A DNA stretch of 64,000 bases from Azolla caroliniana (Eukaryota; Polypodiophyta): assembly GCA_043228905.1 (NCBI GenBank), contig JBHGNT010000022.1:10850001-10914000 (forward strand), read 5' to 3'. Position numbers and translations under genes: made by a program. Shown here in pieces: positions 37,944 through 46,315 of the stretch (positions within the stretch are counted from its first letter, which is position 1; the number at the start of each line of letters is the position of its first letter). Under the pieces are notes generated by a model that was not told the origin of the DNA, searched no databases, and worked only from the letters and a program-made list of their open reading frames with translations.

Positions 37944-39293
37944 TCATCCTTGAGAATTGATAGCCTCCCAGAGGAGATTCTTGGGCACTGGTTTCGACAA
38001 ATCACGAGCTTGTAGGGCCGCGGTCCGTAAAGTCCTAACGATCATCACATTAGCTTCCCAGAAGCTCACACACGTATACGGCAAGCCATGCTTCTCGCAA
38101 AACGGCTTGACAATACTCGACACTTTCCGAAGGTTGTGTCGGGGCAGGCGTGGAAAGAGATGGTGTTCCACCTGGAATTGTAGGCCCCCATGGAACCAAT
38201 CCATCCATGCCGGAGTCGTAAGGTTCAATGTACCTCTTGCCTGTGCTAGGGCAAACGCTGGCCCATCTGGCCTCTCGTGGTACACTGGCGATGAGAAATG
38301 ATTCAAGCAGAACTGCACGTGCTGTATACCTGTGACTGCGAAGCTCACTAGGACAAAAGCCGCCCGTTCCCAATGGTTCGGGAGGTACGATAGAAGGCTA
38401 ATGAACCACACCCAGAAGAACAAAATGCCCCCGATCTCCGTCGCCCGGTTCTTGATCTTAGTCTTCCTCGACAAAAGCAATATCATGGTTTGTGCAAAGA
38501 GATTGATCCGCGCGATGGCCATGACCGGATAGAAGGTGAGATGTTGGTAACTAACCAGGAACCGGGCGACAGGATCGAAGCTCATTTTCCGGTCGTAGAA
38601 GTAGGAATACATCGACGAGAAGAGCTTGGTAGAGACGGCAAAGATCGGGATGTACTGGAGATCGGGATCGTACTCCAAGCTATTGCAAGAGATATGGTGA
38701 GCATTGTGGTTCCTCTTCCACCAGCTAATGCTGATACCGCTGATACAATTCCCGACAAGGAGAGCTATGGTTCGGTCGAGGTAGGGTTTGTTGAGGAGCG
38801 GGGAGTGTCCGGCATCGTGGCCGATCCAGCCACATTGAGACCACACGCAGCCGAGCAAGACAGCCGACAGAATGTGGACAGCCAATCGGTCCGAAAGAAG
38901 GACACCCGACACCGAGAGCACCAACATGAGAGCGATGGCGGCGAAGATTCGGTAGTAGATGGATAGGTCTTTCTTGAAGAGGCCTGCTTTCTTTAGATCC
39001 GAGGCCGTCTTCCGGTAGTCTGCGGAGAGGGGGGAGACGGTGTGGTCGGAGAGGGTGCCGATGAGGAATTGTGGGAGGTGCGTGAAAGCGGAGGCCGGGT
39101 GGAAGGCTAGGAAGGCTTCGGTCACGTCTTGTCCGGCGAGGCTGAGGAGGGGTATGTCTCCCCCCGGGTGGGAGCTCAACCACTCGGTCACATCGTAGAC
39201 CTTCCCGTTAATGGAGATCCACAGATCTTCGCGGGAACTGTGGCTCTGCAGCTCTGCTGTGGTTATGGATGCATCAAACCCTCTGGGTGCCAT
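37944..39293 (-). CDS. SLD: Delta-8 sphingolipid long-chain-base desaturase (cytochrome b5 fusion), 449 aa
   Basis: A single intronless minus-strand frame, as usual for plant SLD genes, with ATG at 39291-39293. Residues 1-100 form a cytochrome b5 domain with the heme motif HPGGD (42-46) and second heme ligand His65. Then comes a membrane desaturase with three histidine boxes: HDAGH (159-163), HNAHH (196-200) and QVEHH (374-378). The glutamine of the third box is typical of front-end desaturases. Hydrophobic spans lie near 112-155, 286-303 and 310-326. The enzyme acts in the ER membrane, introducing a delta-8 double bond into sphingoid bases. Length and motifs match the family, and all catalytic residues are present. 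Delta-6 fatty-acid desaturases are close relatives; the delta-8 sphingolipid role is the common plant case. The frame stays open for 35 codons upstream but without an ATG. Confidence 0.93.
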   Translation of the reverse strand: MAPRGFDASITTAELQSHSSREDLWISINGKVYDVTEWLSSHPGGDIPLLSLAGQDVTEAFLAFHPASAFTHLPQFLIGTLSDHTVSPLSADYRKTASDLKKAGLFKKDLSIYYRIFAAIALMLVLSVSGVLLSDRLAVHILSAVLLGCVWSQCGWIGHDAGHSPLLNKPYLDRTIALLVGNCISGISISWWKRNHNAHHISCNSLEYDPDLQYIPIFAVSTKLFSSMYSYFYDRKMSFDPVARFLVSYQHLTFYPVMAIARINLFAQTMILLLSRKTKIKNRATEIGGILFFWVWFISLLSYLPNHWERAAFVLVSFAVTGIQHVQFCLNHFSSPVYHERPDGPAFALAQARGTLNLTTPAWMDWFHGGLQFQVEHHLFPRLPRHNLRKVSSIVKPFCEKHGLPYTCVSFWEANVMIVRTLRTAALQARDLSKPVPKNLLWEAINSQG

Positions 39294-39394
39294 ATCCTTT
39301 CTTCTCCTTCTTCCTTCTTCCTTCTTCTCCTTCTCCTTCAATCCTTCCCTTCCTTTCCCAAACCTTACCTTACCTTCCTTCCTTCCTTCCTTAT

Positions 39395-39409
39395 TCAATT
39401 TGGCACCAT
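39395..39409 (-). promoter_or_regulatory. Four-codon upstream ORF in the SLD leader
   Basis: The minus strand reads ATG GTG CCA AAT TGA, about 100 nt upstream of the SLD start. If the transcript begins near 39450, as the TATA box suggests, this minimal uORF lies in the leader and could dampen translation. This is inferred only. Confidence 0.4.
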
Positions 39410-39480
39410 AGCTGGACCTCTGAGGAGGAGAAGGAGATGATGATGCTCTGTCTGTCTGACTTAGGGAAGAAAGGGGCTGA

Positions 39481-39490
39481 TTTATATATA
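39481..39490 (-). promoter_or_regulatory. TATA box of the SLD gene
   Basis: TATATATAAA on the minus strand predicts transcription starting around 39450. This gives a ~155-nt leader rich in GAAGG repeats. Confidence 0.55.
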
Positions 39491-39568
39491 ATTAGACAGG
39501 TGAGCAAGCACAGAAATATCTCAAAAGAGAGAGGGGGGGTCCTTAAGCAGGGGTGCACATGACAGAGA

Positions 39569-39572
39569 CACG

Positions 39573-39614
<42 letters not shown>

Positions 39615-39709
39615 TTTGGCTCTTCCAGAGCCACCCATCTTACTGAGGGACTCACTCTGGTGTTTTCCGATTTGGCCTTACCAAGGGCCCTACCCCCCCC
39701 CCCCCCCCC
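39569..39709 (+). repeat. (AC)n microsatellite and C17 homopolymer upstream of SLD
   Basis: An (AC/CA)n run covers about 39569-39610 and a pure C run covers 39693-39709, immediately followed by 'gggaaaag'. Both lie within 250 bp upstream of the SLD TATA box. Confidence 0.9.
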
Positions 39710-39811
39710 GGGAAAAGCTCGGCATTCCACCGACAACTAGTGGGGACTCGGCTTTTTGCAATCCCTCCCCGTGGAAAAATCTCCGCATTGAGAGAGAGAG
39801 AGAGAGAGAGA

Positions 39812-39892
39812 GTCCCTTTGGGGACATCTGATAAAATTGGAACGATATAGAGAAGATTAGCATGGCCCCTGCTCAAGGATGACACGCACAAA
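39812..39892 (+). pseudogene. U6 spliceosomal snRNA retrocopy, 3'-truncated
   Basis: About 81 nt match plant U6 from its 5' end (GTCCCTTTGGGGACATCTG) through AAAATTGGAACGAT, GATTAGCATGGCCCC and GATGACACGCACAAA. The last ~20 nt of U6 are replaced by (GA)n. Compared with U6 as I know it there are four changes. One hits the invariant ACAGAGA box (here ATAGAGA); others make CGG to TGG and GCGC to GCTC. No upstream sequence element or correctly placed TATA precedes it. It is therefore a non-functional retrocopy. Confidence 0.85.
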
Positions 39893-39916
39893 GAGAGAGA
39901 GAGAGAGAGAGAGAGC

Positions 39917-40262
39917 AGGCATGGGTTCAACCCCCTACATTCCATTGTGGGATCTAGGTAAGGTTGCTCAATGGATACCAAGAGGTTGTGGATTCAACCC
40001 CCTATATTCCACATTGGCATCTAGGTAAGGTTGCCCGATGGATACTGGGAGGTCGTGGTTTCAACCCCCTACATAAAATAAAAGGTAAGGTTGCCCAAAT
40101 GCATACCAGGAGGTCATGGATTCAATCCCCTACATTTCATAGTGGCATCTAGTGAATTAAGAGATATGTATGAAGTATCTAATAAAGAGGTGAGAGAATT
40201 GGGGTTCGAACCCAAAAGACACGGTGCTTGTAGTGTAACAACTTACCCCTAGGGTAAGCTAT
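39917..40262 (+). mobile_element. tRNA-derived SINE with four tandem head units
   Basis: B-box-like 'ttcaacccccta' or 'ttcaatcccctac' motifs occur at 39926, 39993, 40060 and 40121, with spacings of 67, 67 and 61 bp. Each lies in a unit with 'ggtaaggttgcc' and 'gatac'. Only the last unit continues into the body shared with the SINEs at 41228 and 41957 ('catagtggcatctagt-aatta', 'aataaagaggtgaga'). The copy ends 'gggtaagctatttaaaa' before a GA tail. Confidence 0.65.

Positions 40263-40267
<5 letters not shown>

Positions 40268-40318
<51 letters not shown>
40268..40318 (+). repeat. (GA)n microsatellite between a SINE and a LINE end
   Basis: A perfect GA run of about 48 bp, directly between the SINE tail and the 3' end of LINE A copy b. 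Confidence 0.95.
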
Positions 40319-40772
40319 CTATTATCTATCTTCGGTGGTCAAATATGACCTATGAGATTGAAAAATATTAGATTTCACATAATACATGTGAATGTGAGTA
40401 GCGACTCTCAACGATCAAGAACTTTTACCAATGAATGTTACAATCGAGAGTGCACATTTGTGGTTGTGAAGAGGAATTTGTGCAAAGATTTGGGTTTGGT
40501 CGAAGATGTGTGGAAAGCATGGTCGAATATGATCAAAGCATTATATCAAAGTATGATACTCAAACCTTAGACTCTCAAACTTGTTTATGGAAAAATGTGC
40601 ATAGTCGACCACACTCCTCACTTGTGCCCCAATGCCCCCTGTCATACATCACAATGTATGTGAGCTAAGTTGCATGGAAGAAATGGTTCGAATGGTAGAC
40701 TTCGGGATGGGCTCTAACATGTATCAATGTGTACGGTTTCCTTGTTCTGCGAAGAATATGGTTTTTTAATGA
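40319..40772 (-). mobile_element. LINE family A, 5'-truncated 3' end (copy b)
   Basis: About 450 bp match 31290-31750 closely: 'gtagcgactctc', 'gatttgggtttggtc', 'gatgtgtggaaa-cat', 'cttgtgccccaa' and 'gggatgggctctaacatgta'. On the minus strand this is the LINE C-terminus and 3' UTR, ending in a TC tail. The 5' truncation is typical of target-primed insertion. Confidence 0.7.
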
Positions 40773-41227
40773 GAGAGAGAGAGAGAGAGCGCCATTTTAT
40801 TGGAGGACAATACACATAGGTTCATTAAATGTCCTATAATGTATATCATTTGGAGGTACTTATCGGAAGGGTTGGTAAGATTTAACCGGTTGTTATTTGA
40901 GACCTCAACAATGAGTTTTTCTTAGTATGTTCAAAATGGTCCAAATGACAAGATGGAGATATTATTCCAAATTTTACGATATTGGGGACTACAACACAAA
41001 GTGGAATAAGTGTAATTCTTTCATGTGTGATAGTAGACATGGGGTGAAAGCCTATATGAAGAAGTTTGAAAGGTATTATTCTTATGTGGAATTTCTCGAT
41101 GTTAGAGAACGTGATAAAACAAATTCTTTGTGTGTGTCTGTGTAAATAGTGTTTACAAAAGAAAAGTACACCACATGACTCACTTATAAAAAAAATTAGA
41201 GAGAGAGACACACACACACTAGATGCC
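40773..41227. other. Intergenic, no gene seen
   Basis: A short GA run (40773-40789) and AT-rich sequence. An anonymous open frame at 40927-41145 (plus) has no domain. Confidence 0.5.
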
Positions 41228-41940
41228 CTAGATGTATGTAGCTCAATTGGTAAGATTACCTAATGGAGACCATAAGCTCATGGGTTCAACCCCTTACATT
41301 TCATAGTGGCATCTAGTAAATTAATGTGATATTTACCGAGTAATAAAGAGGTGAGAAAGTTGGGCCTCAAACTAGCGATGGGCACGGTTCGGTTTCAAAG
41401 CAAAGAAACCAAACCAAACTGTTTATTTAAAACAAAACAAAACCAAACCATTTATGAACTCTCCGTATTTAAACCAAACCATTTAAGAAAAAGTTAAAAC
41501 CAAACCGTTTAGGGAAAAGTTAAAACCAAACCGAACCATTTAAGTCAAACTAATTAAACATCTAACGAAACAAAAATACATTAAATTAAATAAGCATTTA
41601 AGTTAAATTAATTAAATCAATAAAAAATCATTAATTAAACCATTACATCAATAAACTATTAAGGTAAAAAGAAAAAGTTAACCAAAAACCTATAAACCTT
41701 TAAACCAAACTTGTAAACCTATAAACCCGAGTTTTAGAACCGAACCGAACCGTTTATCGAGAATCCAAACCATTAAATTTTTTTGGAACCAATAAACCGT
41801 TAACCCATGGCTTAACAGTTCGGTTCGGTTTGAGCCGAAACCGTGCCCATTGCTACCTCAAACCCAATATAATGTAGTACTAGTAGTAGTCTAATAATTT
41901 ACCATTAGGGTAAGCTAATTACAATAACAATAAACAAAGA
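41228..41940 (+). mobile_element. tRNA-derived SINE split by a MITE
   Basis: The A box 'tagctcaattgg' (41239-41250) and B box 'gggttcaacccc' (41282-41293) have normal pol III spacing. The body has 'tagtggcatctagtaaatta' and 'taataaagaggtgagaaagt'. The hAT MITE at 41373-41855 interrupts it. The SINE resumes at 41864 and ends in 'taagctaattacaataaca' plus an A-rich tail. Confidence 0.7.
41373..41855. mobile_element. hAT-type MITE, family 1 relative, inserted in a SINE
   Basis: Inverted ends are TAGCGATGGGCACGGTTCGG and, from the right, TAGCAATGGGCACGGTTTCG. It is flanked by a perfect 8-bp duplication, CCTCAAAC, at 41365-41372 and 41856-41863. The interior is 483 bp of AAACC-rich DNA without a transposase. 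The ends resemble those at 15963. Confidence 0.9.
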
Positions 41941-41956
41941 GAAATAAATAAATATA

Positions 41957-42138
41957 GAGCTCACTTGATAGCATTGCCCAATGGGAGACCAAAAGGGTGT
42001 CAAGGGTTCAACCCCTACACTCCACAGTGACATCTAGTAAATTAAGATGATATGTATGGAGTAATAGAGGTGAAAAAATTGGGTTTCAGACCCAAGTCAC
42101 TAATACTGTAAACTAATTACGATAAAGAGAGAGAGAGA
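41957..42138 (+). mobile_element. tRNA-derived SINE, third copy
   Basis: A-box-like 'gagctcacttgatagc' and B box 'gggttcaacccc' (42004-42015), then 'gacatctagtaaattaaga', 'gtaatagaggtga' and 'gtaaactaattac'. It ends in a short GA tail at 42126-42138. The copy is complete and close in length to the SINE at 41228 once the MITE is excluded. Confidence 0.7.
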
Positions 42139-42738
42139 CCATGATATATTGTACTACTCATACAATCGTTGTAGGCTCTCCACCCATAAAAGGCGAATAG
42201 AAGACCTAGTTTAATGAAGTGTGCGCGAACCCACAAGATGGAGGTGAGAAGCTTGAAGAAAACAAGCCTTAGACTTTCCACATCCTATAATACAAATGTT
42301 GTCTTTTACATCTTGACTCTTGGATTCACAGAAAAATAACTATGAACTCTCCATTTACAAGTCTCTGCATTCCACTTTTAAGTGAGCTATCCAAATGATG
42401 CTGCTCTCATATATTTTGATTTTGCTGCTAGAATCTAGGAATTTTTATGTGAATATTGCTCCCTATTGTCAACAATTGTTCAAGCTACCCATGCATCCCA
42501 TGGAAATTAACTTCGTAAGTAACAGGTGTATGGAGAGTACTGTAATTCCAACTTCATTTATATTTTGTTCTTTTCTTGGACATCAAAATGACATCAATGC
42601 AACACATGTGCTCTCTTTCTACATGCTCTCTTCCTTATATGTTCTTCATGCTCTCTTTCTACAGTTTGTTGATGTCTACCACCAATCATGCAAAATAGCA
42701 TGTACGTCAACATTCAAACCCTAATTGTGAGAAAATAA
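42139..42738. other. Intergenic, no gene seen
   Basis: An open plus-strand frame (42395-42724) has no recognisable domain. This DNA was contiguous with 48090 onward before the Copia insertion. Confidence 0.5.
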
Positions 42739-42743
42739 TAACA

Positions 42744-43351
42744 TGTTGGTCAATCAACGCTTCGATTAACCTTCACCTCTCGGCCACTACCAAGGAAACA
42801 CACGAATCGTTGTTGCAGAAAATGGGAAATGCGAAAAATAGAGTGGACACACGATTTAACGTGGAAAACCCTAGATGGGAAAAACCACGGGAGTACAAGA
42901 CTCCAAACCAAAACTATGCACAGAGAAGTATACAATGGCGAGCTGCAAGGCGACGACCTTGAGCTCGCTGTCCTCGCCACAGGCGGCGGAAATACACAGA
43001 GGCGTCGACCTCTTCCTCTCTCACCGCTCTATCTCTCTCTCTCTCACGACTGCTCTCTCTTCACTCCTCTTGAGTGGAAAAACAGAAAAATGAGTAGCAA
43101 ACTTAAAATTGTTTGCCCTAAGTCATATTTATACACATATGACTTTGGGGCTATTTACAACTATAGCCTCAGGGGCCCTTGGCAAACATATTCACGGATA
43201 TGTCCCCGCATCCGGATCTCTCTCCGGGTACATTCGTCATCCGGCTCCGAAGCCGGGGTCTTCATCATCCGGTTCCGAAACCGAAACCGGGCTTGTCGGC
43301 ATTCATCTCCGACATCCGACCATCCCATCCGAAGGGACCGTAATCCCAACA
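42744..43351 (-). repeat. Copia 3' LTR, 608 bp
   Basis: In element orientation it begins TGTTGGGATTACGG and ends GATTGACCAACA, giving the TG...CA ends. A TATA box (TATAAATA, minus strand) lies at 43126-43133. It differs from the other LTR by A/G near 43049 and T/C near 43110. Confidence 0.96.
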
Positions 43352-46315
43352 AACTCCCCCTTCACTTCGGCATGGGATGCCTCTCCAATCCGATCCTCTT
43401 CCGGCATGCTTCCAGCATGCTTCCAGCTTGTCGGGTGTGAGCACCTTGGTCAGCATATCCGACCCGTTCTCGTCAGTGTGGACCTTCGTCAGCACGAACT
43501 CCTTGTCTTCTATCCTTTCCCGGATCCAGTGATATCTTCGCTGGATGTGCTTCGTCCGGGAGTGATAGGCCGCGTTCTTCGCAAGGTGGATTGCACTCTG
43601 ACTGTCGCAGTAGAGTCGGTACTCCTCCTGCCGGATACCGAGCTCTCTAATGAAGTCCTTCATCCATATTATTTCCTTGCCGGCTTCAACAGCCGCCATG
43701 TACTCCGCCTCCGTGGTTGACAACGCAACCGTCTTCTGCAGCCTCGACTGCCATGAAACAGCTCCCCCTGCATACGTCATCACATACCCTGATGTGGACC
43801 GGCTGGTATCTGCATCAGCCGACATATCCGAATCGGTAAAGCCGTTGAGTTCAGGCTTACCGGAGCCGAATCGGAGGCACACGTTTGCCGTGCCCTTCAG
43901 GTATCGGAGTATCCACTTGGCCGCGTTCCAATGCTCTTTGCCGGGATTGCTCATGTACCGGCTCACCACTCCGACTACGTATCCTATGTCCGGTCGGGTA
44001 CACACCATCGCGTACATCAAGCTCCCGACGGCAGAGGCATATGGTACTTTCATCATGTCCTCCTTCTCAGCCTTTGTCTTGGGGCTTTGCTTGCTGGACA
44101 ACTTGCAGTTTGCCGGGAGTGTTGACCCGACCGGTCTTGCTTCCGACATGTTGAACCGGTGAAGCACCTTTGTCACGTACTTCTCCTGTGACAGCCACAA
44201 CTGCTTCTTCTTCCGGTCCCGGATGATATGCATCCCTAGTATTTGCCTCGCCGGACCCAAGTCCTTCATTGAGAAGGTTCGGTGAAGAGCCTTCTTCAGC
44301 ATCCGTATCTTGACCTGGTCCCGTCCGATGATCAACATGTCGTCCACGTACAGGAGGAGTATTAGGAAGTCTCCTCCTTCGAACTTCTTCACAAACACGC
44401 AGTGGTCGGACTGCGTTTTGAGGTACCCTTCGTCGGTCATGAAGGAGTCGAACTTCCGGTACCATTGCCGGGGAGCCTGCTTCAGTCCGTAAAGGCTCTT
44501 CTTCAACCGGCATACCAGGTGCTCCTTCCCTTTCTTCTCGAATCCTTCCGGTTGCTGCATGTAGATCTCTTCTTCGAGGTCACCGTGAAGGAATGCCGTC
44601 TTCACGTCCATCTGTTCTACCTCGAGGTCCATGCTTGCCGCTATGCTCAGCACCGTCCGGATGGAGGTCATCTTCACTACCGGGGCGAATATCTCATCGA
44701 AGTCGACGCCCTTCTTTTGCTGAAACCCCTTCACCACGATCCTGGCTTTGTATCTCGGGGGGTTTCCGGCATCTCCCGGTTTCAGCTTGAACACCCACTT
44801 GTTTCGAAGTGCCCGCTTTCCTTTCGGCAACTCCACAAGTTCATATGTGAGGTTCTCATGCAGGGAATCCATCTCGTCCTGCATGGCACTCAACCACCTG
44901 CGGCTCTGGGTGTCATGCTTTGCTTCTTCAAAGCTCTCCGGCTCCCCCTCGTCGGTTAGCAGCACATGCTCTGGTTCCGGAAATCTCCGGGGGGCCCTTC
45001 TCTCTCTTAGAGGATATCTCCGTTCCGGAGCTTCGGTAACCGGTTCTTCCGATTCTTCTTCATCCGAATCCATTTCGGGATTGGGGCCGGTTCCGGTATC
45101 ATTTTCATCTTCTTCGGCCGGTTCTGTTTCTTCACCGTCTTCGGCCGGATCCTCGAGTGCTAACCGGTCCCTTGCCGGTCGGGACTGCTCCTCGTAGAGT
45201 TGATCCTCACCAGTCGACTTGGAGCTCTTCATCTTCTTCTCCGACTCCCAGTCGGCGAGTGTCTTGTCCTCCATGAAGATGATATCACGACTCCGGAATA
45301 TCTTTTTGTCGACCGGGTCCCATACTCGGTAGCCGAACTCGTCATCGCCGTAACCGAGGAATATGCATGGCCGGGTCTTTGGATCTAGCTTTCCTCTCCG
45401 GTCCTTTGCCACATGCACGTATGCGAGACACCCGAACACCTTCAGATGCCGGTAGGATACTTCCCTACCGGTCCACACTCTCTGCGGCGTGTCTCCGTCC
45501 AAAGGTACTGAGGGTGATCTGTTTATCACGTATGTCGCCGTCGACATCGCCTCAGCCCAAAACCCCTTGGGTAATTCCGCATGCGCCAGCATACTCCGGA
45601 CCCTCTCCATTATGGTCCGGTTCATCCTCTCGGCCAGCCCGTTCAGTTCCGGCGTCTTCGGCACAGTAAACTCGAGCCGGATTCCCTTCGAGCGACAGTA
45701 CTCCTGGAACTGCCCCCGGTATTCCCCTCCGTTATCCGCTCGTATCGCTTTCAGCTTCTTGCCGGATTCCCTTTCCACTCTCGCGTGGAGTTCTTTGAAG
45801 ACGCACAACACTTGGTCCTTTGTCTTCAACGGTGCCGTCCACAGCTTCCGGCTGTGATCATCAATGAATGTTACGAAGTACTGGGCTCCGCCATGTGACT
45901 TCGTTTCTACCTGACACACATCAGTATGCACCAACTCCAATGGTGTGCTACGTCTCGTCGGTGGCCTTGAGTGGAAGGAGGTTCGGTTCTGCTTACCGGC
46001 CAGGCAATCGGTGCACTTCTCCAGGTGCACATGCTTCACTGGAATAAGGTTGTCTTCTGCAAGCCTCTTCATCCCCTTCTCACTCATGTGGCACAGTCTC
46101 TTGTGCCACAACTCACCGGCAGTGTCGGCTGCCACGTTCAGCTCTTCCGGACACAACCAAGCATTCATAAGGTACAGTGTGTTGACTTTCCGGGCCCGAG
46201 CCACTATCAGGCTTCCCTTGCTGAACTTCATTACGCCGTTCCGGATGCTACCTATGTAGCCTTCATCGTCTAGCCTCCCGGCCGAAATCAGGTTCAATCG
46301 AACCTCCGGAACGTG
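43265..46315 (-). CDS. pol: Copia pol: integrase, reverse transcriptase, RNase H
   Basis: An open frame of about 1016 codons follows the stop at 46316-46318 in the same frame as gag; it has no ATG of its own at the start. Counting from the TTG at 46297, the integrase zinc motif is H65, H70, C95, C98. The integrase core has D126 (HTDVC), D188 (RADNGGEY) and E223. A long acidic linker covers 340-420. RT has QMDVKTAFLHG and the catalytic YVDD (649-652). RNase H has D821, E864 and D897 and ends with TKHIQ..YHWIRE. Order IN-RT-RH defines Copia. The last ~29 codons read into the 3' LTR. All key residues are present, so the upstream stop is the only visible lesion. Confidence 0.95.
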   Translation of the reverse strand, partial: HVPEVRLNLISAGRLDDEGYIGSIRNGVMKFSKGSLIVARARKVNTLYLMNAWLCPEELNVAADTAGELWHKRLCHMSEKGMKRLAEDNLIPVKHVHLEKCTDCLAGKQNRTSFHSRPPTRRSTPLELVHTDVCQVETKSHGGAQYFVTFIDDHSRKLWTAPLKTKDQVLCVFKELHARVERESGKKLKAIRADNGGEYRGQFQEYCRSKGIRLEFTVPKTPELNGLAERMNRTIMERVRSMLAHAELPKGFWAEAMSTATYVINRSPSVPLDGDTPQRVWTGREVSYRHLKVFGCLAYVHVAKDRRGKLDPKTRPCIFLGYGDDEFGYRVWDPVDKKIFRSRDIIFMEDKTLADWESEKKMKSSKSTGEDQLYEEQSRPARDRLALEDPAEDGEETEPAEEDENDTGTGPNPEMDSDEEESEEPVTEAPERRYPLRERRAPRRFPEPEHVLLTDEGEPESFEEAKHDTQSRRWLSAMQDEMDSLHENLTYELVELPKGKRALRNKWVFKLKPGDAGNPPRYKARIVVKGFQQKKGVDFDEIFAPVVKMTSIRTVLSIAASMDLEVEQMDVKTAFLHGDLEEEIYMQQPEGFEKKGKEHLVCRLKKSLYGLKQAPRQWYRKFDSFMTDEGYLKTQSDHCVFVKKFEGGDFLILLLYVDDMLIIGRDQVKIRMLKKALHRTFSMKDLGPARQILGMHIIRDRKKKQLWLSQEKYVTKVLHRFNMSEARPVGSTLPANCKLSSKQSPKTKAEKEDMMKVPYASAVGSLMYAMVCTRPDIGYVVGVVSRYMSNPGKEHWNAAKWILRYLKGTANVCLRFGSGKPELNGFTDSDMSADADTSRSTSGYVMTYAGGAVSWQSRLQKTVALSTTEAEYMAAVEAGKEIIWMKDFIRELGIRQEEYRLYCDSQSAIHLAKNAAYHSRTKHIQRRYHWIRERIEDKEFVLTKVHTDENGSDMLTKVLTPDKLEACWKHAGRGSDWRGIPCRSEGGVCWDYGPFGWDGRMSEMNADKPGFGFGTG
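43352..43367 (-). promoter_or_regulatory. Copia polypurine tract
   Basis: The minus strand reads AAGTGAAGGGGGAGTT directly before the 3' LTR. It primes plus-strand DNA synthesis. Confidence 0.9.

Noticed and set aside
37957-38966. Long open frames opposite the desaturase gene
   Set aside because: They are antisense shadows of a GC-rich coding region and have no domain of their own.
39294-39398. 35-codon N-terminal extension of the desaturase
   Set aside because: The frame is open but starts at TTG; the first ATG is at 39293 and the cytochrome b5 domain begins normally from there.
39812-39892. Functional U6 snRNA gene
   Set aside because: The ACAGAGA box is mutated, the 3' end is missing, and no upstream element or TATA is placed for pol III transcription.
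43650-45857. Plus-strand frames across the Copia pol region
   Set aside because: They are reverse-strand shadows of gag-pol with no independent features.
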